A stretch of 38,191 nt of DNA from Beijerinckiaceae bacterium (lineage in GTDB: Bacteria > Pseudomonadota > Alphaproteobacteria > Rhizobiales > Beijerinckiaceae): positions 1 through 38,191 of the forward strand of contig CANMLK010000009.1 in NCBI GenBank assembly GCA_947498445.1, written 5' to 3'. Of the stretch, positions 18,287-26,884 are shown piece by piece. The position numbers and the translations under genes were made by a program. Below the pieces are notes generated by a model. That model was given only the letters and a program-made list of their open reading frames with translations. It did no database searches and had not been told where the DNA came from. Positions within the stretch are counted from its first letter, which is position 1. Every line of letters begins with the position of its first letter.

Positions 18287-18991
18287 TTAGAACGTTTGTC
18301 CAGCAACACGTGGCGGCAGCACGGCGCATGCGACAATTTCTTCCGCCGAGGCCAGATACGCGCCTGCCGAAAGCTCGGCTGGAAAGCCCGTGTCCTCGAC
18401 GGTGAACACGTTCTCGCGCACGTTGATGTTCACAAGCGCTGGGTCGCGTTTGAACCCGCGCCCGATGGCCTTGAGATAGGCTTCCTTGGCGGTCCACATG
18501 TGCAAAAAGGCGCGCGCGCGCGCGTCGCCGGATAAACGCTCAAGCGTCTGGCGCTCGCGCTTGTCCAGAACGTCTTCAATGACCGGGCCGGCTTGTTCAA
18601 CCCGCTCGAGATCGACCCCGACCGGCGATGACGCAACGGCCAGCGCGATGCGTCCACCCCTGCTGGAAACGGACACGAACACATCCGCCCCGCCCACGCG
18701 CGGCGCGCCATGTTCGTCGTAAAAAATGCGCACCGCGTCCGGCGCCGCGCCCGCGCATCGCGCAGCAAACGCGCGCAGCATGACGCGCCGCTCAATGAAA
18801 TGGGAGCGCCCGCTGGCTCCGGGATAATGCGCGTCCGCCAGATCGCCCGCATGGGGCGCGACGGCCCGAAAGGGCGCAAGCGCAGGATCATGCAGATCGC
18901 AGATCAGCACGCGGGCGAACGGCGCGCGTGCGGGCGCGGCCTTGCTCGCTGCAGCGGCGTCGAGCCATTCGATTGTGAGCGCTCTGGCCAT
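18287..18991 (-). CDS. 4'-phosphopantetheinyl transferase (Sfp-type)
   Basis: Transfers the phosphopantetheine arm of CoA to a serine of a carrier protein. The 234-residue size is that of the two-domain Sfp class. Mg/CoA-binding motifs are GVDLE at 125-129 and WTAKEAYLKA at 166-175 (W166, K169, E170); an upstream SVSSRGGRIALAVA segment matches the family's S(V/I)SHS region, with SR in place of the usual SH. No NRPS, PKS or acyl-carrier gene is nearby, so the target is unknown; a lysine-biosynthesis-like or lipid carrier role is possible. It is divergent from azlC with only 56 bases between. The ribosome-binding site is weak, so the start is less sure. Confidence 0.88.
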   Translation of the reverse strand: MARALTIEWLDAAAASKAAPARAPFARVLICDLHDPALAPFRAVAPHAGDLADAHYPGASGRSHFIERRVMLRAFAARCAGAAPDAVRIFYDEHGAPRVGGADVFVSVSSRGGRIALAVASSPVGVDLERVEQAGPVIEDVLDKRERQTLERLSGDARARAFLHMWTAKEAYLKAIGRGFKRDPALVNINVRENVFTVEDTGFPAELSAGAYLASAEEIVACAVLPPRVAGQTF

Positions 18992-19047
18992 GCGCGTGTT
19001 CCCGAACTTCTCTCTCTGCTATATCACGGATGAGCAGGGCATAGCGC

Positions 19048-19752
19048 ATGACAAGTTACATTCCCATCACGATGACAGGCGTACGGCAAGGCGTGCGCAT
19101 GTGCCTGCCATATGTGCCCGGCTATTTCATCATGGGCGCGACGGTGGGGGCTTTCGCAGCGCAGAAGGGGCTCACCTTTACGGAAGCCGTGATGATGAAT
19201 GCGTTTGTCTGCGCCGCGTCCGCGCAGATGGTCGCGCTGCAATTGTGGACCAATGAGTGGACATGGTTTCACATCGCCGCCGTCTCGGGCGTTGCGCTCA
19301 TGGTGAATCTGCGCTTCGTCTTGTCTGGCGCGTCGCTGCGCCCATGGCTTGCGCCCGTGCCTGCGGGCTTTGTGTATCCGGTGCTTGGCGTCCTGACTGA
19401 TCCGGCATGGGCGGCGTCGATCCGCTACAATTCCGAGGGCGGGCGTGATTTTGGCTTTGTTGCAGGCGCGTCGATTTTTCTGTGGATCACGTGGATTGTC
19501 GCGTCCACGCCGGGCTATTTCATCGGATCGCTGATCAGCGATCCGCGCGCCTATGGACTCGACCTCTTCATCGCGTTCACGTTCGCCGCCATCCTCACGC
19601 CAATCCTGTCGCGCTCGCGTGATTTCCTGCCCGCAATCGTCGGTGCGCTCGTCGGCGTCGCAGCGAGCCTTCTCATAGACGGCTATTGGTTCATCGCAAT
19701 AGGCGCTGCGTCGGGCGCGATGGCCGCCGCGCTTGTGGGGCCGCGCGCATGA
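19048..19752 (+). CDS. azlC: AzlC family branched-chain amino acid exporter, large subunit
   Basis: A 234-residue polytopic membrane protein of the AzlC family. With the small AzlD subunit it exports branched-chain amino acids or similar compounds (known for BrnFE/AzlCD). Landmarks are GVRQGVRMCLPYVPGYFIMGATVGAFAAQKGLT near the start and MNAFVCAASAQMVAL, which is the family's recognisable F-x-G-x-(S/A)QF-like region. A run of hydrophobic helices follows, including ILTPILSRSRDFLPAIVGALVG near the end. Its stop overlaps the azlD start (ATGA), so the two subunits are translationally coupled. No regulator gene of the Lrp type is adjacent. Confidence 0.92.
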   Translation: MTSYIPITMTGVRQGVRMCLPYVPGYFIMGATVGAFAAQKGLTFTEAVMMNAFVCAASAQMVALQLWTNEWTWFHIAAVSGVALMVNLRFVLSGASLRPWLAPVPAGFVYPVLGVLTDPAWAASIRYNSEGGRDFGFVAGASIFLWITWIVASTPGYFIGSLISDPRAYGLDLFIAFTFAAILTPILSRSRDFLPAIVGALVGVAASLLIDGYWFIAIGAASGAMAAALVGPRA

Positions 19753-20060
19753 ACGCGGCTTTTGAGATCACAAGTTACACAGCGATCTTCGCCATGGCCG
19801 TCGTGACGCTGTTGCTGCGCATGTCTGGCTATTGGATCGTCGGGCGCTTTGCGTTGACGCCGCGCGTGCGTCGCGGACTTGAGGCGTTGCCGCTTGCGCT
19901 TTTTGCAGCGACCATCGTGCCGCTCGCCATCAAGGGCGGTCCCGCAGGATTGATCGCGACGCCCATCGTGGCGGCCACCATGTTTCTCACGCGCAGCGAA
20001 TTGCTGGCGCTGCTCGCCGGCATCGGCGCGGCGACATTGATACGCAGCGCAGGCTTTTAA
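19749..20060 (+). CDS. azlD: AzlD family branched-chain amino acid exporter, small subunit
   Basis: A 103-residue membrane protein with four hydrophobic segments and the AzlD pattern VVTLLLRMSGYWIVGRF, RRGLEALPLALFAATIVP and ATMFLTRSELLALLAG. It starts at the ATG that overlaps the azlC stop codon (ATGA at 19749-19752); a longer frame reading back into azlC is a shadow. It forms the exporter with AzlC. It ends 13 bases before the stop of the convergent ETF-QO gene, with no obvious terminator between. Confidence 0.93.
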   Translation: MNAAFEITSYTAIFAMAVVTLLLRMSGYWIVGRFALTPRVRRGLEALPLALFAATIVPLAIKGGPAGLIATPIVAATMFLTRSELLALLAGIGAATLIRSAGF

Positions 20061-20073
20061 GCCCGCGCGTCGC

Positions 20074-21750
20074 TCACATGTTGGGATAGTTCGGCCCGCC
20101 GGCCCCTTCGGGCGGAACCCATGTGATGTTCTGCGCCGGGTCCTTGATGTCGCATGTTTTACAATGCACGCAGTTCTGCGCGTTGATGACAAAGCGCGGA
20201 TCGCTTTTGGCGACGTCATCGCCGTAGACGATTTCATACACGCCCGCCGGGCAATAGAGCCGCGCAGGCTCGCCATACACCGGCAGGTTTTCGCGCACGG
20301 GTAGGGCAGGGTCGGCGAGTTTCAGATGAACCGGCTGGTCTTCTTCGTGGTTCGTGTTTGAAATGAACACGGAGGACAATCTGTCAAACGACAGCTTGCC
20401 ATCAGGCTTTGGATACACTTTCGGCTTCACCTGCGAGAGCGGCTTCAGCGTGTCGCAATCGCGCTTGCCATGGCGCTGCGTGCCAAAGAAGGAAAAGCCC
20501 GCCAGCGTGTTCGTCCACATGTCGAGTGCGCCCAGCGCGACGCCGGCCAGCGTGCCGAACTTCGACCACAGCGGTTTGACGTTGCGCACGGGCCTGAGGT
20601 CAGCGCCGATGTCGCCGTCGCGCCAGCTGTCTTCGTAGTCCATGAGTTCGTCGCCTGCGCGCCCGGCGCTAAGCGCTTTGGCAATGCTTTCAGCCGCCAG
20701 CATGCCGGAGAGGATGGCGTTGTGCGAACCCTTGATGCGCGGCACGTTGACGAAGCCTGCGGAGCAACCAATCAGCGCGCCGCCGGGGAAGACGAGTTTG
20801 GGCACGCTCTGGTAGCCGCCTTCGGTGATGGCGCGCGCGCCATAGGAAATGCGTTTGCCGCCTTCCAGCATCGGCGCAATCATTGGATGCGTCTTGAAAC
20901 GCTGGAATTCATCGAACGGCGACAGCGTCGGATTCGCGTAGTTGAGATGGACGACAAAGCCCACGGAGACAAGGCCATCTTCAAGATGGTACAGGAACGA
21001 GCCGCCGCCCGTGCTGTTGTCCAGCGGCCAGCCGAATGAATGTTGCACAAGGCCGGGGCGATGTCTGGCCGGATCGATCTGCCAGAGTTCCTTCAGGCCG
21101 ATGCCGTACTTTTGCGGCTCGCGATCCTTGTCGAGCGCGAAGCGCGCAATCGCCTGCTTGGACAACGACCCGCGCGCGCCTTCCCCAAGCAGCGTGTATT
21201 TGCCGCGCAATTCCATGCCGCGTGTAAACCCGTCTTTCGCTGCGCCCTCGCGCGAAACGCCCATGTCTCCCGTCGCGATGCCGCGCACGGCGCCCGCGTC
21301 GTCATAGAGCAATTCGGACGCCGCAAAGCCCGGATAGATTTCAACGCCCAGCGCTTCGGCCTTGGCGCCCAGATACCGGCAGACGTTGGCGAGCGAGCCG
21401 ACGAAATTGCCGTGGTTGCTCATCAACGGCGGCATCAGCATGTTGGGCAGCCGCGCGCCGCCCGCGGGCCCAAGCCAGTAGAACCTGTCTTCAGTTACAG
21501 GAGTTTTCAGCGGCCGGTCAGCATCCTCGCGCCAGTCTGGTAAAAGCCGGTCCAGCCCGATAGGATCGATGACGGCGCCCGACAGGATATGCGCGCCGAC
21601 CTCCGAGCCTTTCTCGACCACCACGACAGTGGCGTCAGGCGCGACCTGTTTGAGGCGGATTGCTGCGGCAAGGCCTGCCGGCCCCGCGCCCACAACGACG
21701 ACGTCGTAGTCCATGCCTTCGCGTTCGGGCAGATCGGCTTTCTCGACCAT
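20074..21750 (-). CDS. Electron transfer flavoprotein-ubiquinone oxidoreductase
   Basis: Membrane-associated FAD/[4Fe-4S] enzyme that passes electrons from ETF (fatty acid and amino acid dehydrogenases) to ubiquinone. It has 558 residues. The FAD dinucleotide fold VVVVGAGPAGLAAAIRLKQ is at 17-35. The body carries GAHILSGAVIDP, the segment GWPLDNSTGGGSFLYHL, and the quinone-side GCSAGFVNVPRIKGSHNA. The cluster ligands are C500, C527, C530 and C533 in the C-terminal ferredoxin-like part (NCVHCKTCDIKDP). The ATG at 21750 has GGGAG four bases ahead; a start 12 codons later is possible. It is divergent from the glycosylase gene, a pairing seen in other Rhizobiales. Confidence 0.97.
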   Translation of the reverse strand: MVEKADLPEREGMDYDVVVVGAGPAGLAAAIRLKQVAPDATVVVVEKGSEVGAHILSGAVIDPIGLDRLLPDWREDADRPLKTPVTEDRFYWLGPAGGARLPNMLMPPLMSNHGNFVGSLANVCRYLGAKAEALGVEIYPGFAASELLYDDAGAVRGIATGDMGVSREGAAKDGFTRGMELRGKYTLLGEGARGSLSKQAIARFALDKDREPQKYGIGLKELWQIDPARHRPGLVQHSFGWPLDNSTGGGSFLYHLEDGLVSVGFVVHLNYANPTLSPFDEFQRFKTHPMIAPMLEGGKRISYGARAITEGGYQSVPKLVFPGGALIGCSAGFVNVPRIKGSHNAILSGMLAAESIAKALSAGRAGDELMDYEDSWRDGDIGADLRPVRNVKPLWSKFGTLAGVALGALDMWTNTLAGFSFFGTQRHGKRDCDTLKPLSQVKPKVYPKPDGKLSFDRLSSVFISNTNHEEDQPVHLKLADPALPVRENLPVYGEPARLYCPAGVYEIVYGDDVAKSDPRFVINAQNCVHCKTCDIKDPAQNITWVPPEGAGGPNYPNM

Positions 21751-21853
21751 GATGCTCCCAGTGGCTGCTCTTCTGTCGCCGCTGATTAAACTATTCCGCG
21801 GGCGGGGCAAACGCCGCCTTTCGGCGCGGGCCTCTCCCCTCTAGAATGGGAGC

Positions 21854-22738
21854 ATGATGGACGCCGGGCAGATGACGCACCCCGAACTCGACGCGCTGCT
21901 GCGCTGGTACGAGGCGATGGGCGTTGACATCGCGGTGGACGATCAGCCCCACGACCGGTTTGCCGAGTTTGCTGCGGATGCGGCCAAACCCCGCGAGACG
22001 CCGCGCGACATGGCTTCCCAGCCCGCCCGCGCCGAGCCCGGGCGCAAGGCGCCCCTGACAGCGCCCACGGCCTTGTCCACATCAATGCGCGATCCCATCC
22101 AGAAAGCGCTCTCCGCCAGCGCGGAGGATGTGATCCGCGCCGCGCAGGAGGCTGCTGGCGCCGCAAATACGCTGGATGAATTGCGCGCTGCGCTGGAGGC
22201 GTTCGACGGCTGCGCCCTCAAGCGCACGGCGTCGCGCCTTGTTTTTGCTGACGGTAATCCTCAGGCCCGCATCATGCTGGTGGGCGACATCCCCGGCGAG
22301 GACGATGACCGAGAAGGCAAGCCGTTCTGCGGGCGCATGGGCGGATTGCTCGACCTGATGCTCGCATCCATCGGGCTGGACCGGGCGAAGGTCTATCTCG
22401 CCAACGTCGCGCCCTGGCGCCCGCCCGGCAATCGCGCGCTCACGCCTCACGAGACGGCGATTTGTTTGCCCTTCTCCCAAAGGCAGATCGAACTTGTCGC
22501 GCCCGACTATCTGGTCTGCCTCGGCGCTGGCGCGGCCCAGGCGCTGCTCGGCGCCAAGGACGGGATCGGCAAGGCGCGCACCCGCGCCTACGAATACGAG
22601 TTGGCGAGCGACCCCGCGCCGCGCAACATCCGCGCCTTTGCGATGCTGCAGCCCAGCTACCTTCTCAAACAGCCCGCCAGCAAGAAATACGCGTGGGCGG
22701 ATCTGCGCGCGTTCAGGAAGCTGATCGAGCCGCAATAG
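21854..22738 (+). CDS. Uracil-DNA glycosylase-like protein, divergent family 4 type
   Basis: A 294-residue protein: a variable N-terminal 110 residues, then a glycosylase domain with GDIPGEDDDREGKPF (144-158), ANVAPWRPPGNRALTPHE and AICLPFSQRQIELVAPDYLVCLG. This is the family 4 UDG fold, which removes uracil from DNA. Departures from the Fe-S archetype: the first CxxC is FDGC (F117, C120), the third cysteine position is W188, and the HP(S/A) motif reads QPSYLL with Q266 in place of histidine. The first two cysteine changes are, as I recall, common in alphaproteobacterial members; the histidine change is less usual. The start is uncertain among ATGs at 21854, 21857 and 21872. Activity cannot be assumed. 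Confidence 0.85.
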   Translation: MMDAGQMTHPELDALLRWYEAMGVDIAVDDQPHDRFAEFAADAAKPRETPRDMASQPARAEPGRKAPLTAPTALSTSMRDPIQKALSASAEDVIRAAQEAAGAANTLDELRAALEAFDGCALKRTASRLVFADGNPQARIMLVGDIPGEDDDREGKPFCGRMGGLLDLMLASIGLDRAKVYLANVAPWRPPGNRALTPHETAICLPFSQRQIELVAPDYLVCLGAGAAQALLGAKDGIGKARTRAYEYELASDPAPRNIRAFAMLQPSYLLKQPASKKYAWADLRAFRKLIEPQ

Positions 22739-22800
22739 CCACGCTGGCGCCCATCGACCTTGCGGCCTATTTGACCTGTGGGACTTGAGCGGAGCGCGAC

Positions 22801-23904
22801 ATGGGCAGGTTTGGCGGCTGGATTGCGGCGGGGGCGCTTTTGCTGCTCGCCTTCTTCGTGGCTGAACCCTATGTCGCCCGCCTCATGTATTCGGCGACCG
22901 AGCCGCGCGCCATTGCGCCGTCGGTCGGATTGTCGGTTACCGAACAGCACACGATCGACCTGTTCAGCAAGACGTCGCCCTCGGTCGTGCATGTCTATGC
23001 GCAGCCGCGCATGTCGGGCCTGCGCCAACGATTGGGCTCCCGCGAGGATGAACAGCAGCGCCAGTCTGGCACGGGTTTTCTGTGGGACGTCGCCGGGCAC
23101 ATCGTGACCAACAATCATGTGGTCTCTGGCGCGTCGTCGTATCAGGTGCGGCTTTCAAACGGCGAAATCGTCTCCGCGACGCTGGTCGGCCGCGCGGCGG
23201 CGTATGATCTGGCGGTGCTGCGGCTGGGCCGTGTGTCCGCGCCGCCGCCCCCGCTCGCCGTCGGCGCGTCGGCGGGCCTCAAGGTCGGCCAGTCGGTGTT
23301 CGCCATCGGCAACCCGTTTGGGCTGGATCAGACGCTCACGACCGGCGTGATCAGCGCGCTGCAGCGCCGCCTGCCGACGGACGACGGCGGCGAATTGTCG
23401 GATGTGATCCAGACCGACGCAGCCATCAATCCCGGCAATTCCGGCGGGCCGTTGCTGGATTCCAGCGGTCGGCTGATTGGCGTGAACACTGCGATCTATT
23501 CGCCGTCGGGCGCCTCCGCCGGCATCGGCTTTGCGATCCCGGTGGATGTGGTCAACCGCGTTGTGCCGCAGCTCATCAAGAGCGGCTCAGTGCCCACGCC
23601 CGGCATCGGCGTGCTGGTCGGCCACGAGGGCGTCACGGCGCAGATGGGCATCGACGGTCTGGTGGTGATGAGCACGGTGGAGGGCTCGCCCGCTGCGCGT
23701 GCGGGGCTGCGTGGCGTCGATCAGCGCAGCGGTGCGCTGGGCGACGTGATCGTTTCAGCTAACGGAAAACCCCTGCGGCGCCTCGCCGAACTGGCGCGCG
23801 CGCTGCAGGATGCGGGCGTGGGCAAAAGCGTGCGGATCGGCGTCCTGCGCGGGTCGCGCACCATCGAGATTGATCTCGACGTGGTGGATATTCGCGAGCG
23901 TTAG
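22801..23904 (+). CDS. HtrA/DegP-like serine protease with one PDZ domain
   Basis: A 367-residue S1C protease for envelope quality control, anchored by an N-terminal hydrophobic segment (about residues 7-24) and otherwise periplasmic. The catalytic triad is visible as H106 in TNNHVV, D136 in YDLAVLRL and S214 in GNSGGPLL. One PDZ domain follows (about 265-365: GIGVLVGHEGV to VRIGVLRGSRTIEI), as in DegS-like members rather than the two-PDZ DegP. The start at 22801 has GGAG six bases upstream. It follows the glycosylase gene by 62 bases on the same strand and converges on the cold-shock gene. Whether it acts as a regulatory DegS or a general protease cannot be told. Confidence 0.92.
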   Translation: MGRFGGWIAAGALLLLAFFVAEPYVARLMYSATEPRAIAPSVGLSVTEQHTIDLFSKTSPSVVHVYAQPRMSGLRQRLGSREDEQQRQSGTGFLWDVAGHIVTNNHVVSGASSYQVRLSNGEIVSATLVGRAAAYDLAVLRLGRVSAPPPPLAVGASAGLKVGQSVFAIGNPFGLDQTLTTGVISALQRRLPTDDGGELSDVIQTDAAINPGNSGGPLLDSSGRLIGVNTAIYSPSGASAGIGFAIPVDVVNRVVPQLIKSGSVPTPGIGVLVGHEGVTAQMGIDGLVVMSTVEGSPAARAGLRGVDQRSGALGDVIVSANGKPLRRLAELARALQDAGVGKSVRIGVLRGSRTIEIDLDVVDIRER

Positions 23905-23920
23905 GGCGCGCCCCAAACGC

Positions 23921-23949
23921 AAAACCCCTCCGCGCAGGGCGCGAAGGGG
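23921..23949 (-). terminator. Probable rho-independent terminator of the cold-shock gene
   Basis: An 11-bp stem with one mismatch (23925-23935 and 23939-23949, 3-base loop). On the minus strand it is followed at once by TTTT (23921-23924). It lies 28 bases past the cold-shock gene stop and in the gap between convergent genes, so it may also slow transcription arriving from the protease side. Confidence 0.75.
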
Positions 23950-23977
23950 GCTCTGTCTTGGAAAAGACAGTAAACTA

Positions 23978-24187
23978 TTACGCAGCTTGCAAATTGCCCG
24001 CCGACTCTTTGCCCGAGCGACGATCCGTCTCGAGCTCGAACGAGACCTTCTGGCCTTCGTTCAGAGTGCGCATGCCAGCGCGCTCGACAGCGGAGATGTG
24101 GACGAAAACGTCCTTGCCGCCCTGATCCGGCTGAATGAAGCCGTAACCTTTTTCACTATTGAACCACTTCACAGTTCCCGTAGCCAT
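23978..24187 (-). CDS. cspA: Cold-shock domain protein (CspA family)
   Basis: A 69-residue single cold-shock domain, an OB-fold that binds single-stranded RNA and DNA. RNP1 is KGYGFI (13-18) and RNP2 is VFVHIS (27-32), both intact; the opening [20 protein letters not shown] is the family consensus. Starts upstream in the frame lack similarity, and AAGGA lies about 7 bases before the ATG at 24187. A promoter about 100 bases upstream implies a leader of roughly 90 bases, as is common for cold-inducible csp genes. Whether this copy is cold-induced cannot be read from the sequence. Confidence 0.97.
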   Translation of the reverse strand: MATGTVKWFNSEKGYGFIQPDQGGKDVFVHISAVERAGMRTLNEGQKVSFELETDRRSGKESAGNLQAA

Positions 24188-24281
24188 GGGAATATCCTTC
24201 TTTAGATTTGCGCATGAAGCCCGCACAATAAGTGTGAGCCCCGGGTAGTCGAGTTTGGTAGAAATAGTCGTGCGCCGATCT

Positions 24282-24310
24282 TAGAAAGGCGAAGCAGCCA
24301 GGTCGTCCAA
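24282..24310 (-). promoter_or_regulatory. Possible promoter of the cold-shock gene
   Basis: On the minus strand TTGGAC (24305-24310) and TTTCTA (24282-24287) are 17 bases apart. This is a moderate match to a housekeeping promoter, and it would give a leader of about 88 bases. It was assigned by eye, without a score. Confidence 0.4.
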
Positions 24311-24446
24311 AGTTCGATGGCGAAGAGATAATGCAAAGAGGCGGCAAGATCAAGGTTCCGCAACGAAATTCGCCAAACAAGTCAGTAAATCGCGCCCACA
24401 AAGGCCCATTTTCGCAGTTCTACGGACTTGGCCCGCCGTATTTTCA

Positions 24447-24475
24447 CGAGAGCTTTTGGGCCTCAAAAGCTCTCG
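24447..24475 (-). terminator. Perfect 12-bp hairpin after glyS
   Basis: CGAGAGCTTTTG (24447-24458) and CAAAAGCTCTCG (24464-24475) are exact complements around a 5-base loop. It starts 26 bases past the glyS stop. There is no U-tract on either side, so it may be an mRNA 3'-end stabiliser or a factor-assisted stop rather than a classical terminator. Confidence 0.5.
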
Positions 24476-24500
24476 CATTCCGCCAAGCTTTCGCTTGCTT

Positions 24501-26783
24501 CTACCCGCTGATCTTCGAGAAATCCGCGACGGTGTGGACGGCGCCGCGCAGCGCGTTGAGCAGGGCAAGCCGATTGCGCCGCTTGGCGGGGTCAGCGTCG
24601 TTGACCGTCACCTTGTCGAAAAAGGCGTCCACCGGCGCGCGCAGTTTGGACAGCGCGGTCATCGCTGCGGCGAAATCCTCGCGCGCCACGGCGCTGGCCG
24701 CTTCGGCTTGCGCCGCTTCAAGTGTGGCGGCGAGCGCGCGCTCTTCGTCGAGCACGAACGCCCTGGCGTCATAGCTGACGCCAAAGTCCGCGCCCTTTTC
24801 CTTCTTCTCTTCCGCCCGCACGATATTGGCCGCGCGCTTGTAGCCCGCGAGAAGATTTTTGCCGTCGTCGGTGTCGAGGAATGAGCCGAGGGCTTCGACG
24901 CGGCGAACGACCATAAGGAGGTCGTCGCTCGCGCCGCCAGCGCCCAATGCGGAATCGATAAGGTCATGCCGCGCGCCCTTGTCGCGGAGGTAGACCTTCA
25001 GGCGGTCGTGGATGAAGGAGAGGAGGTCGCTTAGTACGACCAACTCGTCATCTTGCGCAGCAGCGTTCAACCGAAGCCGCGCTCCAATTTCAGTTGCCTG
25101 GGCACCAAGTGAAGTTAGCTCCAAAGCAGACTCGCGATTATGCGCTGCCTGAGCCTTTGCAAGTTGTCTTTGCCGAGCGATGTTCATGTGGATGAGCGAA
25201 AATCGAAGCGGATGAACAAGCGTGGCGACCAATTGCGACCGAACGTCATTCTCCAGCACCAACCGGATCACACCCAACGCCGCTCTACGCAGCGCATAAG
25301 GATCCTTCGATCCCGTGGGCTTTTCATCAATCGCCCAAAACCCAACCAGCGTATCCAACTTATCCGCCAGCGCCACAGCCACTGACACCGCATTCGTCGG
25401 CGTGCGATCACTCGGCCCCAGCGGCTTGTAATGCTCTTCAATCGCCGCGCACACATCCGCGTGCTCGCCCTGCAGCTCCGCATAGCGCCGGCCCATCAGG
25501 CCCTGCGTCTCGGGAAATTCGCCGACGACTTCTGTCGTTAAATCCGCCTTCGCAAGTTCCGCAGCGCGACCTGCCAGCACGGGATCGGCGCCAACGAGCG
25601 GCGCGATTTCCTTGGCCAGCTCCTTGATGCGCTGCACGCGTTGTCCCTGCGTCCCAAGCTTTTCGTGAAACACGATGTCGAGCTTTTGCAGCTTCGCTAG
25701 CCTCTGGTCGAGCGGCTTGTCGCGGTTTGCGTCTGTGACGTAATCGGGCAGGGGGCCCTGATCGGTCTTCCAGAAATACAGCGCGTCAGACAACCGCGCG
25801 CGCACCACGCGGGCGTTGCCCGCTGCAATCGCCTTGCCGCCGTCGCTGGCGATGACGTTCGACACAAGAATGAACTTGTTGGCGAGTTTGCCGTCGGCGC
25901 CGCGCAGCACGAAACACTTCTGGTTTGCGCGGATCGTCGCGCGGATCACTTCGGCGGGAATGTCGAGGAACGCCTCCTCAAACTCGCCCATCAGCACGAC
26001 GGGCCATTCCACAAGGCCCGCCACTTCATCAAGCAGGCCTTCGTCCTCAACAAGCTCAAGCCCGTGCGCCAGAGCAAGATCCTTCGCGTCGGCGAGGATG
26101 ATCTGCTTGCGCCGTTCAGGATCGAGAACAACCTTCGCCTTCTCAAGCGCGGGGCCGTAATCGTTAAACCTGCGCACGCGGATGGCGTCCGGCGCCATGA
26201 AGCGATGACCAAAAGTCACATCGCCCGCAACAATGCCGTCGACATCGAAGGGCACCACGTCCGGGTCTTCCGTTTCCGGCCCAAACGTCGCGACGATGGA
26301 ATGCAACGGGCGCACCCAACGCAGCGCATCCGAGCGCGTGGACGCCGCGCCCCAGCGCATGGATTTTGGCCACGGGAAGGTGCGGATGATGGTCGGCAGT
26401 ATGTCTGCCAGCACATCCAGCGTCGCCGCGCCCGATTTCTCGATCACCGCAACATAGAATTCGCCCTTGCCCTTGGGGTCCGGCTCGATCTTCGCCTGAT
26501 CAATCGAGGACAGGCCTGCGGCGCGCAGGAAGCCCTGCAAGGCTGCGTCGGGCGAGCCGACGCGCGGGCCGCGCTTTTCCTCGCGCACATCGGCGCTGCG
26601 GGCTGGCAGGCCCGCAATGTGCAGCGCGAGGCGCCTGGGCGTGGCGAGCGCGATGGCGCCCTCATAAATCAGGCCGCGCTCCACGAGCGCATTGGTGACG
26701 AGCCGCTTGAGATCATCCGACGCCTGCTTTTGCATGCGGGCGGGAATTTCTTCACTGAACAATTCGAGGAGAAGATCGGGCAT
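24501..26783 (-). CDS. glyS: Glycyl-tRNA synthetase beta subunit, with an internal insertion
   Basis: Beta subunit of the bacterial alpha2beta2 glycyl-tRNA synthetase; it holds the tRNA-binding and HD-like parts, while the alpha subunit (glyQ) makes the adenylate. The start [20 protein letters not shown] and the segments [40 protein letters not shown] and [12 protein letters not shown] are canonical. At 760 residues it is longer than the roughly 690 of E. coli GlyS. Residues about 513-586 replace a segment of some 30 residues with 74, predicted helical and rich in Q, A and L, and the DNA there is visibly less GC-rich. glyQ is not adjacent: the upstream neighbour is an ABC transporter. The reading frame is intact. 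Confidence 0.96.
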   Translation of the reverse strand: MPDLLLELFSEEIPARMQKQASDDLKRLVTNALVERGLIYEGAIALATPRRLALHIAGLPARSADVREEKRGPRVGSPDAALQGFLRAAGLSSIDQAKIEPDPKGKGEFYVAVIEKSGAATLDVLADILPTIIRTFPWPKSMRWGAASTRSDALRWVRPLHSIVATFGPETEDPDVVPFDVDGIVAGDVTFGHRFMAPDAIRVRRFNDYGPALEKAKVVLDPERRKQIILADAKDLALAHGLELVEDEGLLDEVAGLVEWPVVLMGEFEEAFLDIPAEVIRATIRANQKCFVLRGADGKLANKFILVSNVIASDGGKAIAAGNARVVRARLSDALYFWKTDQGPLPDYVTDANRDKPLDQRLAKLQKLDIVFHEKLGTQGQRVQRIKELAKEIAPLVGADPVLAGRAAELAKADLTTEVVGEFPETQGLMGRRYAELQGEHADVCAAIEEHYKPLGPSDRTPTNAVSVAVALADKLDTLVGFWAIDEKPTGSKDPYALRRAALGVIRLVLENDVRSQLVATLVHPLRFSLIHMNIARQRQLAKAQAAHNRESALELTSLGAQATEIGARLRLNAAAQDDELVVLSDLLSFIHDRLKVYLRDKGARHDLIDSALGAGGASDDLLMVVRRVEALGSFLDTDDGKNLLAGYKRAANIVRAEEKKEKGADFGVSYDARAFVLDEERALAATLEAAQAEAASAVAREDFAAAMTALSKLRAPVDAFFDKVTVNDADPAKRRNRLALLNALRGAVHTVADFSKISG

Positions 26784-26884
26784 GGCCTGACTTGCGAACC
26801 TAGCGTACGAAAAGGAGTTGCGGCTTGTTAGTCGCTGGCGCGGCCGATGTCACCCCGGCGCGTGCAAGTTGCCGCGTTCGTCCC

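Larger units (their letters stand above)
24188..24500 (-). other. Cold-shock gene leader and glyS downstream region
   Basis: A 313-base gap, more AT-rich than its surroundings. It holds the leader and likely promoter of the cold-shock gene (24188-24310), about 130 bases with no recognisable feature, and a perfect 12-bp hairpin just after the glyS stop. A smaller hairpin, CAAGC/GCTTG, lies at 24484-24497. No gene is supported. Confidence 0.6.

Noticed and set aside
26784-26884. Possible promoter or small gene between the ABC transporter and glyS
   Set aside because: About 100 bases with no consensus boxes, no hairpin and no short frame with a ribosome-binding site that I could support.
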